From assembly GCA_029250665.1 (NCBI GenBank), contig JAQXEV010000059.1, positions 1-35,501 on the forward strand: DNA of 35,501 nucleotides, in the 5' to 3' direction. A model generated the notes under the pieces. That model was given only the letters and a program-made list of their open reading frames with translations, made no database searches and was not told the DNA's origin. Of the stretch, positions 1-6,565 are shown piece after piece. A program made the position numbers and the translations under genes. This DNA is from Candidatus Thalassarchaeaceae archaeon. Lineage in GTDB: Archaea > Thermoplasmatota > Poseidoniia > Poseidoniales > Thalassarchaeaceae. Numbering within the stretch: the stretch's first letter is position 1; the number at the start of each line of letters is the position of its first letter.

Positions 1-300
1 GATCTATTGGATGCATTCTCTCCGATTTGCCCCTTCTTCAGTCACCATATTTCTTCAACTCTTTACGAGCGCTCTGCAGTCGAGGCTGACTCATTTCCCG
101 TTCTACCAGCAGGAGCCATTGATGATGGTGCTGAAGGTTGGCTATCGATTACCGATGTGGTGATGGAATTCAACTCTGAGATGTGGAGAGTCAAGAAGGA
201 GCAAGGCCTTTCCTTGAATTCAGAATTAACAGGAATAGAGATTCCGAATGACCTAGAAGCACTGAGTATTCCTTTGAGTCGAATGCACCGTTTGGTGTGA
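1..300 (+). CDS. valS: Valyl-tRNA synthetase, C-terminal end (partial)
   Basis: Open from the first base to a stop at 298-300, so only the last 99 residues are present. The fragment resembles the anticodon-binding helical domain of class Ia synthetases: a stretch reading DLLDAFSPICPFFSHHI matches the family pattern of a hydrophobic helix followed by 'aP..Phi.eei', and later WRVKKEQGLSLNSEL matches the ValRS segment in which a basic helix precedes 'G.sLn..l'. ValRS charges tRNA-Val in the cytoplasm. The gene ends one base before the stop codon of the convergent reductase gene. With no catalytic domain in view, a related class Ia enzyme such as IleRS or LeuRS cannot be formally excluded, but the tail is too short and lacks their C-terminal extensions. 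Confidence 0.72.
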   Translation, partial: DLLDAFSPICPFFSHHISSTLYERSAVEADSFPVLPAGAIDDGAEGWLSITDVVMEFNSEMWRVKKEQGLSLNSELTGIEIPNDLEALSIPLSRMHRLV

Positions 301-301
301 T

Positions 302-1066
302 TCAAAGTATGAAGGGCACCAATGCCTTTCGGTCCTCTGGATATTCTTCAAATTCCTCCTTGTACCATTTGTGGTGGGCAAGTGCTCTAGGGGCGAGATT
401 GCACGCTGTCCATATCGCAAAGGTCGCACCTGCAAGCGACCATGTAGCGATTGCCCACCCTGTCCATTCGATGATTTCTCCGAGATAATTCGGGCAAGAC
501 ACCTTCTCGAATAACCCTCCTCTCGGGATTTTGTATCCTGTCGAACCATCATCGCGTAGAGCGAAGAGAATGTCGTCAGATTTGATGTTGATAATCATAC
601 CAGTAAAGAAAATAATTGTACCAATAATGAATCTAGGATCCATCAACCACTCAAGGCCATAATTCGGTGTTAACTCAAATAACCACATTCCATTCAACCA
701 TGTGTTGAAGCCATTGAAAAACAGGGCCATGAAGACGATACTAAGTGGCATCATTTTGCCCGAAATTCGAGCGCGTGTAGGCCAAGCCCAAGCCCTATTG
801 ATGTAGTGAGCAGTCCATGCAGCCCAGAATAGTAAGACTACAGGTTCTCTATTGGAGCCGAGTAAAAGCATCACAGAAAGAAAGACGGCTGGAACTGTTT
901 CCATCAGAATCCAACCAGTTCTTGCTGGAATCCTTACTCCCCACCCCTTTCTTTCATGCCGCCCATAAGGTGCGCGAAAGAATACTAGGGCGACAAGAAC
1001 TACGATTCCGAGGCCAATCCAAATTAACGAAATCAATCGGTAATCCGATTCACTGACAAATAACAT
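302..1066 (-). CDS. Steroid 5-alpha-reductase-like membrane oxidoreductase
   Basis: A 254-residue multi-spanning membrane protein of the 3-oxo-5-alpha-steroid 4-dehydrogenase (SRD5A) family. The C-terminal half carries the family signature: IPRGGLFEKVSCPNYLGEI, then EWTGWA, then a helix ending NLAPRALAHHKWYKEEF and EEYPEDRKALVPF. These residues form the NADPH-binding region of SRD5A enzymes, which reduce a C=C double bond conjugated to a ketone or a terminal isoprene unit. The start is taken at ATG 1066 because it shares one base with the upstream TGA (TGATG), as in coupled translation; a start at 1099 would overlap the upstream gene by 34 bases. It is the last gene of an operon with an extended SDR and a 2-hydroxyacid dehydrogenase. 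The substrate is unknown; isoprenoid or polyprenol lipids are more likely than steroids in an archaeon. Confidence 0.82.
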   Translation of the reverse strand: MLFVSESDYRLISLIWIGLGIVVLVALVFFRAPYGRHERKGWGVRIPARTGWILMETVPAVFLSVMLLLGSNREPVVLLFWAAWTAHYINRAWAWPTRARISGKMMPLSIVFMALFFNGFNTWLNGMWLFELTPNYGLEWLMDPRFIIGTIIFFTGMIINIKSDDILFALRDDGSTGYKIPRGGLFEKVSCPNYLGEIIEWTGWAIATWSLAGATFAIWTACNLAPRALAHHKWYKEEFEEYPEDRKALVPFIL

Positions 1067-2052
1067 CAGATCCTTACCTGTCCATGTTCCTTCAACCAAT
1101 TAACCGAATCAAATATTGTTTGTTCGAGAGGTCTGGATTGATGGTCAATTTGATCTCGAGCGAGGTCCCCTGGAATATCCCTACACTGGACGGCAAGTGC
1201 ATGAAGGCTCCCCCTGCTGAATGAAGGTCTCTTGCCTGTGATTGAGGATGATATGGCTGCGAAAGGTAGAGCGAGGTATGCAGTCCAGAATGGAAGTGTG
1301 GCAATGTGGGTTCTCCGCCCAATTACTTCCCTCACCATGTGTGATAACTCGGGCATCGACGCCCAGGTTCCAGGCAGTAAGTAGTGTTGGCCATCTTTAC
1401 CGGAATCGACGCAATTCGCAGCACTGCGACAGACATCTCGGACATCGACCCAGTTGAATCCGTTATTGAGGGCGAAGGGCATTGATCCATTGGCGATGTC
1501 CGTCAAAACTTTGCCCATTCTACTGGGCTTGAAATCTTGAGGGCCGATTATTCCAGTTGGGTGAACTATGTTGATGTGTAATCCTTGTTCTCTGTGTGAG
1601 AGAACAGCCCTTTGTGCTTCAGCTTTGGTTCGGTCGTAGGGGGCGGCCTTTGGGTCGGTGACTAGTGGCCTATCTTCTGTAAGGGGTTGATTTGTTGGGT
1701 GTTGGCTGAGGGCGTGAACACTCGAGAAATGAATCATCTTTGAGACTCCAGCTTCGACGGCGGCGTTGGCTACAGCGGTGCTGCCGCCGACGTTGATTTT
1801 TTGCATTAGTTCTTCTTGGACCTTCTCAACCGCCACGAATGCAGCTGAGTGGAACACGACATCACAATCTCTCATTAGTGGTTGTAATGAATTACTGTCT
1901 AGAAGGTCTCCTCTGACGAGGTTGACGTTGAGATTTTCAAGAGCACGAATGTCTGAACGTACAAGGCAGTCAACCTCGTATCCTCTGTCGAGTAGTTCTC
2001 TGACGAGATTGCCACCCACGTGACCACTGGCCCCGGTCACGAATGCCCTCAT
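1066..2052 (-). CDS. Extended SDR, NAD(P)-dependent epimerase/dehydratase or 3-beta-HSD-like
   Basis: A 328-residue Rossmann protein of the extended short-chain dehydrogenase family. The N-terminus has the nucleotide-binding motif GASGHVG (about residues 7-13), a conserved Asp (RGDLLD) after the next strand, an SS before the catalytic region, and a Y-x3-K pair in APYDRTK (Tyr139, Lys143). The overall pattern is closest to dihydroflavonol-4-reductase / 3-beta-hydroxysteroid dehydrogenase-like SDRs. Start chosen at ATG 2052, which puts the Rossmann strand directly at the N-terminus; a TTG at 2094 overlapping the upstream stop would add 14 residues. The stop shares a base with the ATG of the 5-alpha-reductase-like gene, so the two proteins are probably made together and may act on the same lipid. 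The substrate is not determinable from sequence. Confidence 0.8.
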   Translation of the reverse strand: MRAFVTGASGHVGGNLVRELLDRGYEVDCLVRSDIRALENLNVNLVRGDLLDSNSLQPLMRDCDVVFHSAAFVAVEKVQEELMQKINVGGSTAVANAAVEAGVSKMIHFSSVHALSQHPTNQPLTEDRPLVTDPKAAPYDRTKAEAQRAVLSHREQGLHINIVHPTGIIGPQDFKPSRMGKVLTDIANGSMPFALNNGFNWVDVRDVCRSAANCVDSGKDGQHYLLPGTWASMPELSHMVREVIGRRTHIATLPFWTAYLALPFAAISSSITGKRPSFSRGSLHALAVQCRDIPGDLARDQIDHQSRPLEQTIFDSVNWLKEHGQVRI

Positions 2053-2090
2053 GGTGGTGTCTAGTAGTGAGGCAGAATGAATGTAACGGC

Positions 2091-3056
2091 TCAATTCAAC
2101 GCTGAATGGGGTCGTTCACCTGCGAAATGATCGTTTAGGAGGGTTACCATCTCCTGTCCAATTCTGAATTGCGCCTCGGCTGTCGCTGCTCCGATATGGG
2201 GTGTGCCGTGGAATGCTGGGTGGTGGATTAGTGGATTATCAACAGGGGGTTCGATTTCAAAGACATCGAGTGCTGCTGAGGTCAATTTTCCCGACTCAAG
2301 TGCAGATAGAATTGCAACTTCATCGACTATACCTCCGCGTGCACAATTGACGATGTGATTACCACACTCGACGCCGTCTGCTCCTATTCCTGGCATCGCA
2401 TCTAGTCGTGATATATTCACTAAGTGATGGGTCTCATCAGTGAGGTTACAGTGGATTGTTATGTGCGTGCACATTCTGAAAACAGCATCGACTTCTTCAT
2501 GTAATGTACAACCGAATTGGCGAGCAATTTCCTCTGGAAGGTATGGGTCGTAGGCATGGCATTCCATCCCTAATGCTGAAGCTACGGTTGAGACGCCCTG
2601 TGCAATTCGACCGAAGCCGATGAATCCTAGGCGCTTTCCTGACAACTCTGTGCCTTTCAGTTGCTTCTTTTCCCAAAGTCCCTGCCGAATACCGCGATCT
2701 CCTCGAGGAATGTGTCGACATGATGCTAAGAGGTGGCCAATGGTGAGTTCTACAACGCTGTGAGTCGAGGACCGTGGGGTATTACAAACGACAATGCCTG
2801 CTTCTGATGCAGCTGCAATATCGATATTATCGACACCTACTCCACCTCTGCCAATGAATTTTAGATTGGGAGATTTAGCGATCACATCTTCACGTATTTT
2901 TGTAGCACTACGGACTACCACAGCATCGTAATTCAAGAGTGCTCCATCAAGTAATTCTTCTCTTGTGAAGTGTTGTTCTGTTACATCGTGCCCCGCATCT
3001 CTGAGAGATTGAACGGCGCGTTGGTCCATGCCATCAGTGACGGCGATTCTTGGCAT
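2091..3056 (-). CDS. D-isomer-specific 2-hydroxyacid dehydrogenase (SerA-like, no ACT domain)
   Basis: A 321-residue NAD-dependent 2-hydroxyacid dehydrogenase, most like D-3-phosphoglycerate dehydrogenase, the first enzyme of serine synthesis. Visible features are RSATKI and GRGGVGVDNID of the substrate domain, the NAD motif GFIGFGRIAQG (about 144-154), catalytic Arg240 (NCARGGIVDE), Glu269 (DVFEIEPP) and His287 (TPHIGAATAEA). It stops soon after the catalytic domain, lacking the roughly 200-residue ACT extension of long SerA proteins. One unusual feature is a short insertion around residues 222-233 (GIGADGVECG) just before the NCARGG motif. ATG start. It is first in a three-gene operon; its link with the SDR and reductase is unclear. 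Other hydroxyacids (glyoxylate, phosphoerythronate) are possible substrates. Confidence 0.83.
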   Translation of the reverse strand: MPRIAVTDGMDQRAVQSLRDAGHDVTEQHFTREELLDGALLNYDAVVVRSATKIREDVIAKSPNLKFIGRGGVGVDNIDIAAASEAGIVVCNTPRSSTHSVVELTIGHLLASCRHIPRGDRGIRQGLWEKKQLKGTELSGKRLGFIGFGRIAQGVSTVASALGMECHAYDPYLPEEIARQFGCTLHEEVDAVFRMCTHITIHCNLTDETHHLVNISRLDAMPGIGADGVECGNHIVNCARGGIVDEVAILSALESGKLTSAALDVFEIEPPVDNPLIHHPAFHGTPHIGAATAEAQFRIGQEMVTLLNDHFAGERPHSALN

Positions 3057-3155
3057 GTAGCGTTGCAGCGACTGAAATGAAATGAAGATTTGTGAGGCAG
3101 CAGTTCAATTGTAAGGTGGTGAGAATGAAAGTCAGAAGAATTCGCCGCCGAGAGG

Positions 3156-4295
3156 ATGGAGACTACCGTTTGCTTCTTGACTGTGACAATGGCGGTTGAG
3201 TACATGGCAGCCGACCTTGAGTCCATCGTTACCGCGATACTCATCCTTTTGTCGCCGCTTGTTCTGGCTATTCCACTATCTTTGGGTTGGAAATGGTGGG
3301 TTGGCACTGAGCCCGAACACGTACATTATCGGGAGAAAGTGAGAAGGGTGCTCGATGCTGGCCTCCCCCTTCGTCGGTTTCGCAAGGAACTCGATGCCGA
3401 GGCTAGAATTGTTAACATCGATCCGGAGCGTCAATCACGAATCGAAACCGACTTATTGTTTCCAATGCGAATCAAACACTTCTTGCTGATGCCGGGATTA
3501 GTTGTTTGGCCTTTGTTGGGTTTAGTCGCTGCATTGTTGACGATTCCTCTAATGCCGATTCTTCGATTTTTTGAATGGCTGTTGATCGAAAAAAGGGTTC
3601 TCCTTTGGATCGGAATCACAGTTCAGAAGATTACTCGTTGGGAAATAATCGGAATTCCGAGAGTTGAGGATGGGGTGAAAAATCCAGATCCCGTTCTCGC
3701 CTCAATAAATCGTATGCCGATTACTGTTTTCCTCGGCTTATTCACTTTCTTGATTGTAACTTACTTACCCCTCGATACTCGTTCTGTTCTGATGTTATCG
3801 AGTCTGTTTTACCTCATTCTTGTTGCGTTCATATCTGTTCTCAGGGCAGCAACACTGAGTACAATGGTTTTCGCAGATACAGGTACTCGTCGTTTGCTTC
3901 CAATGGGCACTTTCGTGGAAGATATGCTTGGCCCTTGGGTGGGCGTCGGTCTGATTTTCTTACTCTCTCGTCAGTTGTTTTACGGCACTGAGTTACGTAG
4001 CGGAGAGATGTTCGGAGACCCTGTTTTATTCTCCTTGGCGGTGCTTCTTGTACTCTATACCGCGACTATGATTGGCGTCGCAGTCGAGATTTCCTTTTTC
4101 AGATCACGAGCGGAGTCAGTTCGAGTTGAATTTCAGGATCAGATGATTAAGAAATACAATCCACAATTGTATCTCTTCACTCGGAATCTGGGGATGCTGA
4201 AGATTTCTCGCCTCATGACTTTACGCGAGTGGGTAAATCGAGGAGAGAGGATTGAGTTATCCGATTTGGAAGAACTCAAACGAAAGTCGCAGTAA
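3156..4295 (+). CDS. Multi-spanning membrane protein of unknown function
   Basis: A protein of up to 379 residues that I do not recognise. It shows roughly six to seven hydrophobic segments: near residues 22-45, 109-132, 138-152, 190-208, 212-232, 258-275 and 290-312. A cytoplasmic-looking charged stretch (about 50-105, with PLRRFRKELDAEARI) follows the first segment, and the C-terminal 65 residues are soluble and charged. Starts at ATG 3189 or ATG 3204 are also possible; 3204 would place the first membrane helix close to the N-terminus, and the first 16 residues are weakly protein-like. It diverges from the 2-hydroxyacid dehydrogenase gene and overlaps the 3' end of the convergent ygfZ gene by 20 bases. 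No catalytic motif is visible. Confidence 0.7.
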   Translation: METTVCFLTVTMAVEYMAADLESIVTAILILLSPLVLAIPLSLGWKWWVGTEPEHVHYREKVRRVLDAGLPLRRFRKELDAEARIVNIDPERQSRIETDLLFPMRIKHFLLMPGLVVWPLLGLVAALLTIPLMPILRFFEWLLIEKRVLLWIGITVQKITRWEIIGIPRVEDGVKNPDPVLASINRMPITVFLGLFTFLIVTYLPLDTRSVLMLSSLFYLILVAFISVLRAATLSTMVFADTGTRRLLPMGTFVEDMLGPWVGVGLIFLLSRQLFYGTELRSGEMFGDPVLFSLAVLLVLYTATMIGVAVEISFFRSRAESVRVEFQDQMIKKYNPQLYLFTRNLGMLKISRLMTLREWVNRGERIELSDLEELKRKSQ

Positions 4296-5193
4296 TCGTG
4301 CTATCACTCACTTCGATTGAGATTTCTCCATTTACATCTAGTTTGGTCGAAATCAAACAATAGGAAAGCCATGTGTCTCCTAATCGATGACTGCAAAGAA
4401 TTTCTATCCTCTCTCCTTCAGAAAAACGGGCCTTACCTTTTGGAATTTGTTTGTCTGATTTGAGACATCTTCCTAACCTTGCCTGTATGCCTCTTGCCTC
4501 CATCCGTGCATGTATTTCCTGTCCTGGATAACATCCCTTTTTCAAATCGATAAGGTTAGCCAATCCGAGTTCAAATGGAATGTGGTTGGAGGTTTCCATT
4601 GAGATGTCGATATTTCCTGTTAAACTCTGTAGAGCTAACCAACTATCTGCTTCACCCTGACTTGCTCCGTTAGTCTCCAATCCTTCTTTGATAGATTGCA
4701 AGAGCCTAGTTGGGATTAGCATCTCAAACGCTGTGTATTCTTCGGTTTCAGTTGAGAGAGAAATCATAGAATCAAAAAATTCAGTCCAATTATCTTGTGT
4801 GAGATCATTCGCTCCGATTCCGAGGCCAATTATTACCCTCTCTGGCTTTTTTCCCACTATGATTAACCGATGAACAGCACCATCACCAGTGCTGACTTCC
4901 ACATCCTCATTCCAAGGGACTCCGGTCGAGAGAACATCACGAATTTCTTTTGCATTATCCAGGCTGTGAACGAGTAGAATTTGTTCTCCAAGATCTGCAT
5001 GGAGTATGTGGCCAATAATCCGTCCATTAAGGTCACAAAGAACGGACTCTTCTCTTTTCATAACTTTGGATGAGATGTCCATTGAAGAAACTCTATTCAG
5101 ATGGTCGTGACAATTCTTACCCGATAGAAGTGTAACTCCACTTGGAATCTCGATATACTCTGCGAGAGGGTGAAGATTCTCGTCAAATGTCAA
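4276..5193 (-). CDS. ygfZ: YgfZ/GcvT-family folate-binding Fe-S cluster protein
   Basis: A 305-residue protein with the diagnostic YgfZ signature KGCYPGQE (in LKKGCYPGQEIHARMEARG) containing the conserved cysteine, placed about two thirds of the way along, as in the family. YgfZ/IBA57 proteins have a GcvT-like fold, bind tetrahydrofolate and help assemble or repair [4Fe-4S] clusters. The C-terminal part resembles the GcvT beta-barrel. It lies 9 bases downstream of the A-type Fe-S carrier gene on the same strand; IscA/ErpA and IBA57/YgfZ are known functional partners, so the pairing supports the call. The best start is TTG 5193; no upstream in-frame ATG is seen. The 3' end overlaps the convergent membrane protein gene by 20 bases. 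Confidence 0.85.
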   Translation of the reverse strand: MTFDENLHPLAEYIEIPSGVTLLSGKNCHDHLNRVSSMDISSKVMKREESVLCDLNGRIIGHILHADLGEQILLVHSLDNAKEIRDVLSTGVPWNEDVEVSTGDGAVHRLIIVGKKPERVIIGLGIGANDLTQDNWTEFFDSMISLSTETEEYTAFEMLIPTRLLQSIKEGLETNGASQGEADSWLALQSLTGNIDISMETSNHIPFELGLANLIDLKKGCYPGQEIHARMEARGIQARLGRCLKSDKQIPKGKARFSEGERIEILCSHRLGDTWLSYCLISTKLDVNGEISIEVSDSTITATFV

Positions 5194-5202
5194 GCGACCA
5201 AC

Positions 5203-5589
5203 TCAGCCGAATGACTGACCGCAGCCGCAGGCTCGGTCGGCATTTGGATTATCCATATGGAATCCTCCACCCATCAGACTGTCACGGAAATCTAAGCGAA
5301 GTCCGTTCAGCAGTGCGCTGTCTTTATTGTGAATCATCACAGTAACTCCATCGATATCGACGGTCTGAAATCCGTCATTATCTGGTTTCTCGACGATTAC
5401 CATGTCGTAGAGGTAGCCGGAGCACCCTCCTGCCTTTGCACTAATGATGAGGACGTGTGTGTCAGTTTGTTCGCCGATTGCGGCGAGAACGGCCTTTCGT
5501 GCTGAATCAGAAACCTCGATTTGAACATCTACAACTTCGACAGCGGTCGCAATGGGCAGCGAGAAGCCCGAACCGTCGAGAAGACCCAC
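5203..5589 (-). CDS. erpA: A-type iron-sulfur carrier protein (IscA/ErpA family)
   Basis: Small Fe-S scaffold/carrier protein. The HesB/IscA fold begins around VQIEVSDSARKAVLAAI, and the three cluster-binding cysteines are in SAKAGGCSGY (Cys56) and ACGCG (Cys121, Cys123, counted from the GTG start). I choose GTG 5589 (128 residues) over ATG 5640 (145 residues): it lies about 25 bases downstream of a TATA element at 5609-5618, fitting a leaderless mRNA, whereas the ATG at 5640 physically overlaps the divergent fdhD start codon and has no AT-rich element upstream. Even so, a Ser/Gly-rich extension of about 20 residues precedes the fold. Forms a two-gene unit with ygfZ. ErpA and IscA cannot be told apart from sequence alone. 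Confidence 0.88.
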   Translation of the reverse strand: MGLLDGSGFSLPIATAVEVVDVQIEVSDSARKAVLAAIGEQTDTHVLIISAKAGGCSGYLYDMVIVEKPDNDGFQTVDIDGVTVMIHNKDSALLNGLRLDFRDSLMGGGFHMDNPNADRACGCGQSFG

Positions 5590-5608
5590 ATCTGTAGGCC
5601 CGTCAAGG

Positions 5609-5618
5609 TGATATATCA
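5609..5618. promoter_or_regulatory. Palindromic TATA element shared by divergent erpA and fdhD
   Basis: TGATATATCA is a perfect 10-bp palindrome. Its centre is 25.5 bases from the A of the fdhD ATG (5639, +) and 24.5 bases from the G of the candidate erpA GTG (5589, -). Archaeal TATA boxes are centred about 26 bases upstream of transcription start, so both genes could produce leaderless mRNAs from this one element. Inferred from spacing; no transcript data. Confidence 0.5.
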
Positions 5619-5638
5619 ATGATTCCAGTTTAAACAAC

Positions 5639-6505
5639 ATGCCACGTCAATCCAACACAGTGAATGCGACCGGGCATTCTGTGGAGGGAGTTAGAGAATC
5701 CGACGTGGTCCGTTGGGAGGGAAAATCAGTGTTGAGAATCAATGATTCGCTGGCAATCGAGGCCCCATTGACTGTTGAACTGGTAAGTGGTGATTCAAAT
5801 CACTCATTGGGGTTGACAATGAGGACACCAGGTGATGATGAGGACCTTATCGTAGGGATGCTCTATTCTGAATCAATTATTGATGGAGTAGAGGATATTC
5901 TCTCGATTAAACTCAACTCTGAAGTTGCAACAATTCAGTTGTCAGATAATGTTCACTTTGACATCAATGAACACACTCGTAGCACCACTAAGACAGCAGC
6001 CTGCGGAGTCTGTGGCAAGCAATCACTGGACAATCTTAGGCATTTCCATGGGCCTCCTCTTTCCGAAGATATTCACATCACTCGCTCGATAGTTTCTTCG
6101 AATTCTAATTCTTCGAGAGCTGCTCAAACAATGTTTTCCCAAACTGGTGGGTCTCACGCTGCGGCAGCGTTCACCGAGCAAGGTCAATTGATCTGTATCA
6201 GAGAGGATGTGGGGCGACATAATGCAATGGACAAACTAATCGGTGCCTTACTCAGAGAATCTATCAAAACACCTCAACCTCGGCCATACAACGGACAATC
6301 AAGAACAATTGTTCACTTATCCGGGCGTTCATCTTTTGAATTAGTTCAGAAAGCTGTGAGGGCAGGATTCCCTATACTATCCTCGGTTGGTGCTGCAAGT
6401 AGCCTCGCAGTTGATCTCGCCCGCGAAAACAATCTCTCATTGATTGCATTCGTCCGCGATGAAAGCATGGTAATCCATTCCGCTCCGTTCCGAGTCGTCG
6501 AATGA
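5639..6505 (+). CDS. fdhD: Formate dehydrogenase sulfurtransferase FdhD
   Basis: A 288-residue FdhD homologue. FdhD receives sulfur from a cysteine desulfurase and passes it to the bis-MGD molybdenum cofactor before insertion into formate dehydrogenase. The family markers are present: MRTPGDDEDLIVGMLYSE near residues 61-78, the catalytic CGVCG loop (Cys122 and Cys125), TGGSHAAAAF, REDVGRHNAMDKLIG and SGRSSFELVQKA, which form the core and GDP/cofactor site. The start at ATG 5639 is supported by a TATA element centred 25.5 bases upstream. It lies 60 bases upstream of the molybdoenzyme gene on the same strand, its expected client. Confidence 0.94.
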   Translation: MPRQSNTVNATGHSVEGVRESDVVRWEGKSVLRINDSLAIEAPLTVELVSGDSNHSLGLTMRTPGDDEDLIVGMLYSESIIDGVEDILSIKLNSEVATIQLSDNVHFDINEHTRSTTKTAACGVCGKQSLDNLRHFHGPPLSEDIHITRSIVSSNSNSSRAAQTMFSQTGGSHAAAAFTEQGQLICIREDVGRHNAMDKLIGALLRESIKTPQPRPYNGQSRTIVHLSGRSSFELVQKAVRAGFPILSSVGAASSLAVDLARENNLSLIAFVRDESMVIHSAPFRVVE

Positions 6506-6543
6506 AGCGATAATAATCCAAGCAATCTGCAACAGGCTGAATA

Positions 6544-6560
6544 ACGAATCTGTGATTCGT
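6544..6560. promoter_or_regulatory. Perfect 7-bp inverted repeat before the molybdoenzyme start
   Basis: ACGAATC-TGT-GATTCGT lies in the fdhD/molybdoenzyme gap and ends 5 bases before ATG 6566. It could be a repressor operator or, in RNA, a hairpin over the ribosome entry site. Function is inferred from symmetry and position only. Confidence 0.35.
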
Positions 6561-6565
6561 CAAGC

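Noticed and set aside
5590-5640. N-terminal extension of the A-type carrier from ATG 5640
   Set aside because: It collides with the fdhD ATG, has no TATA-like element upstream and adds residues without family similarity; GTG 5589 is better placed.
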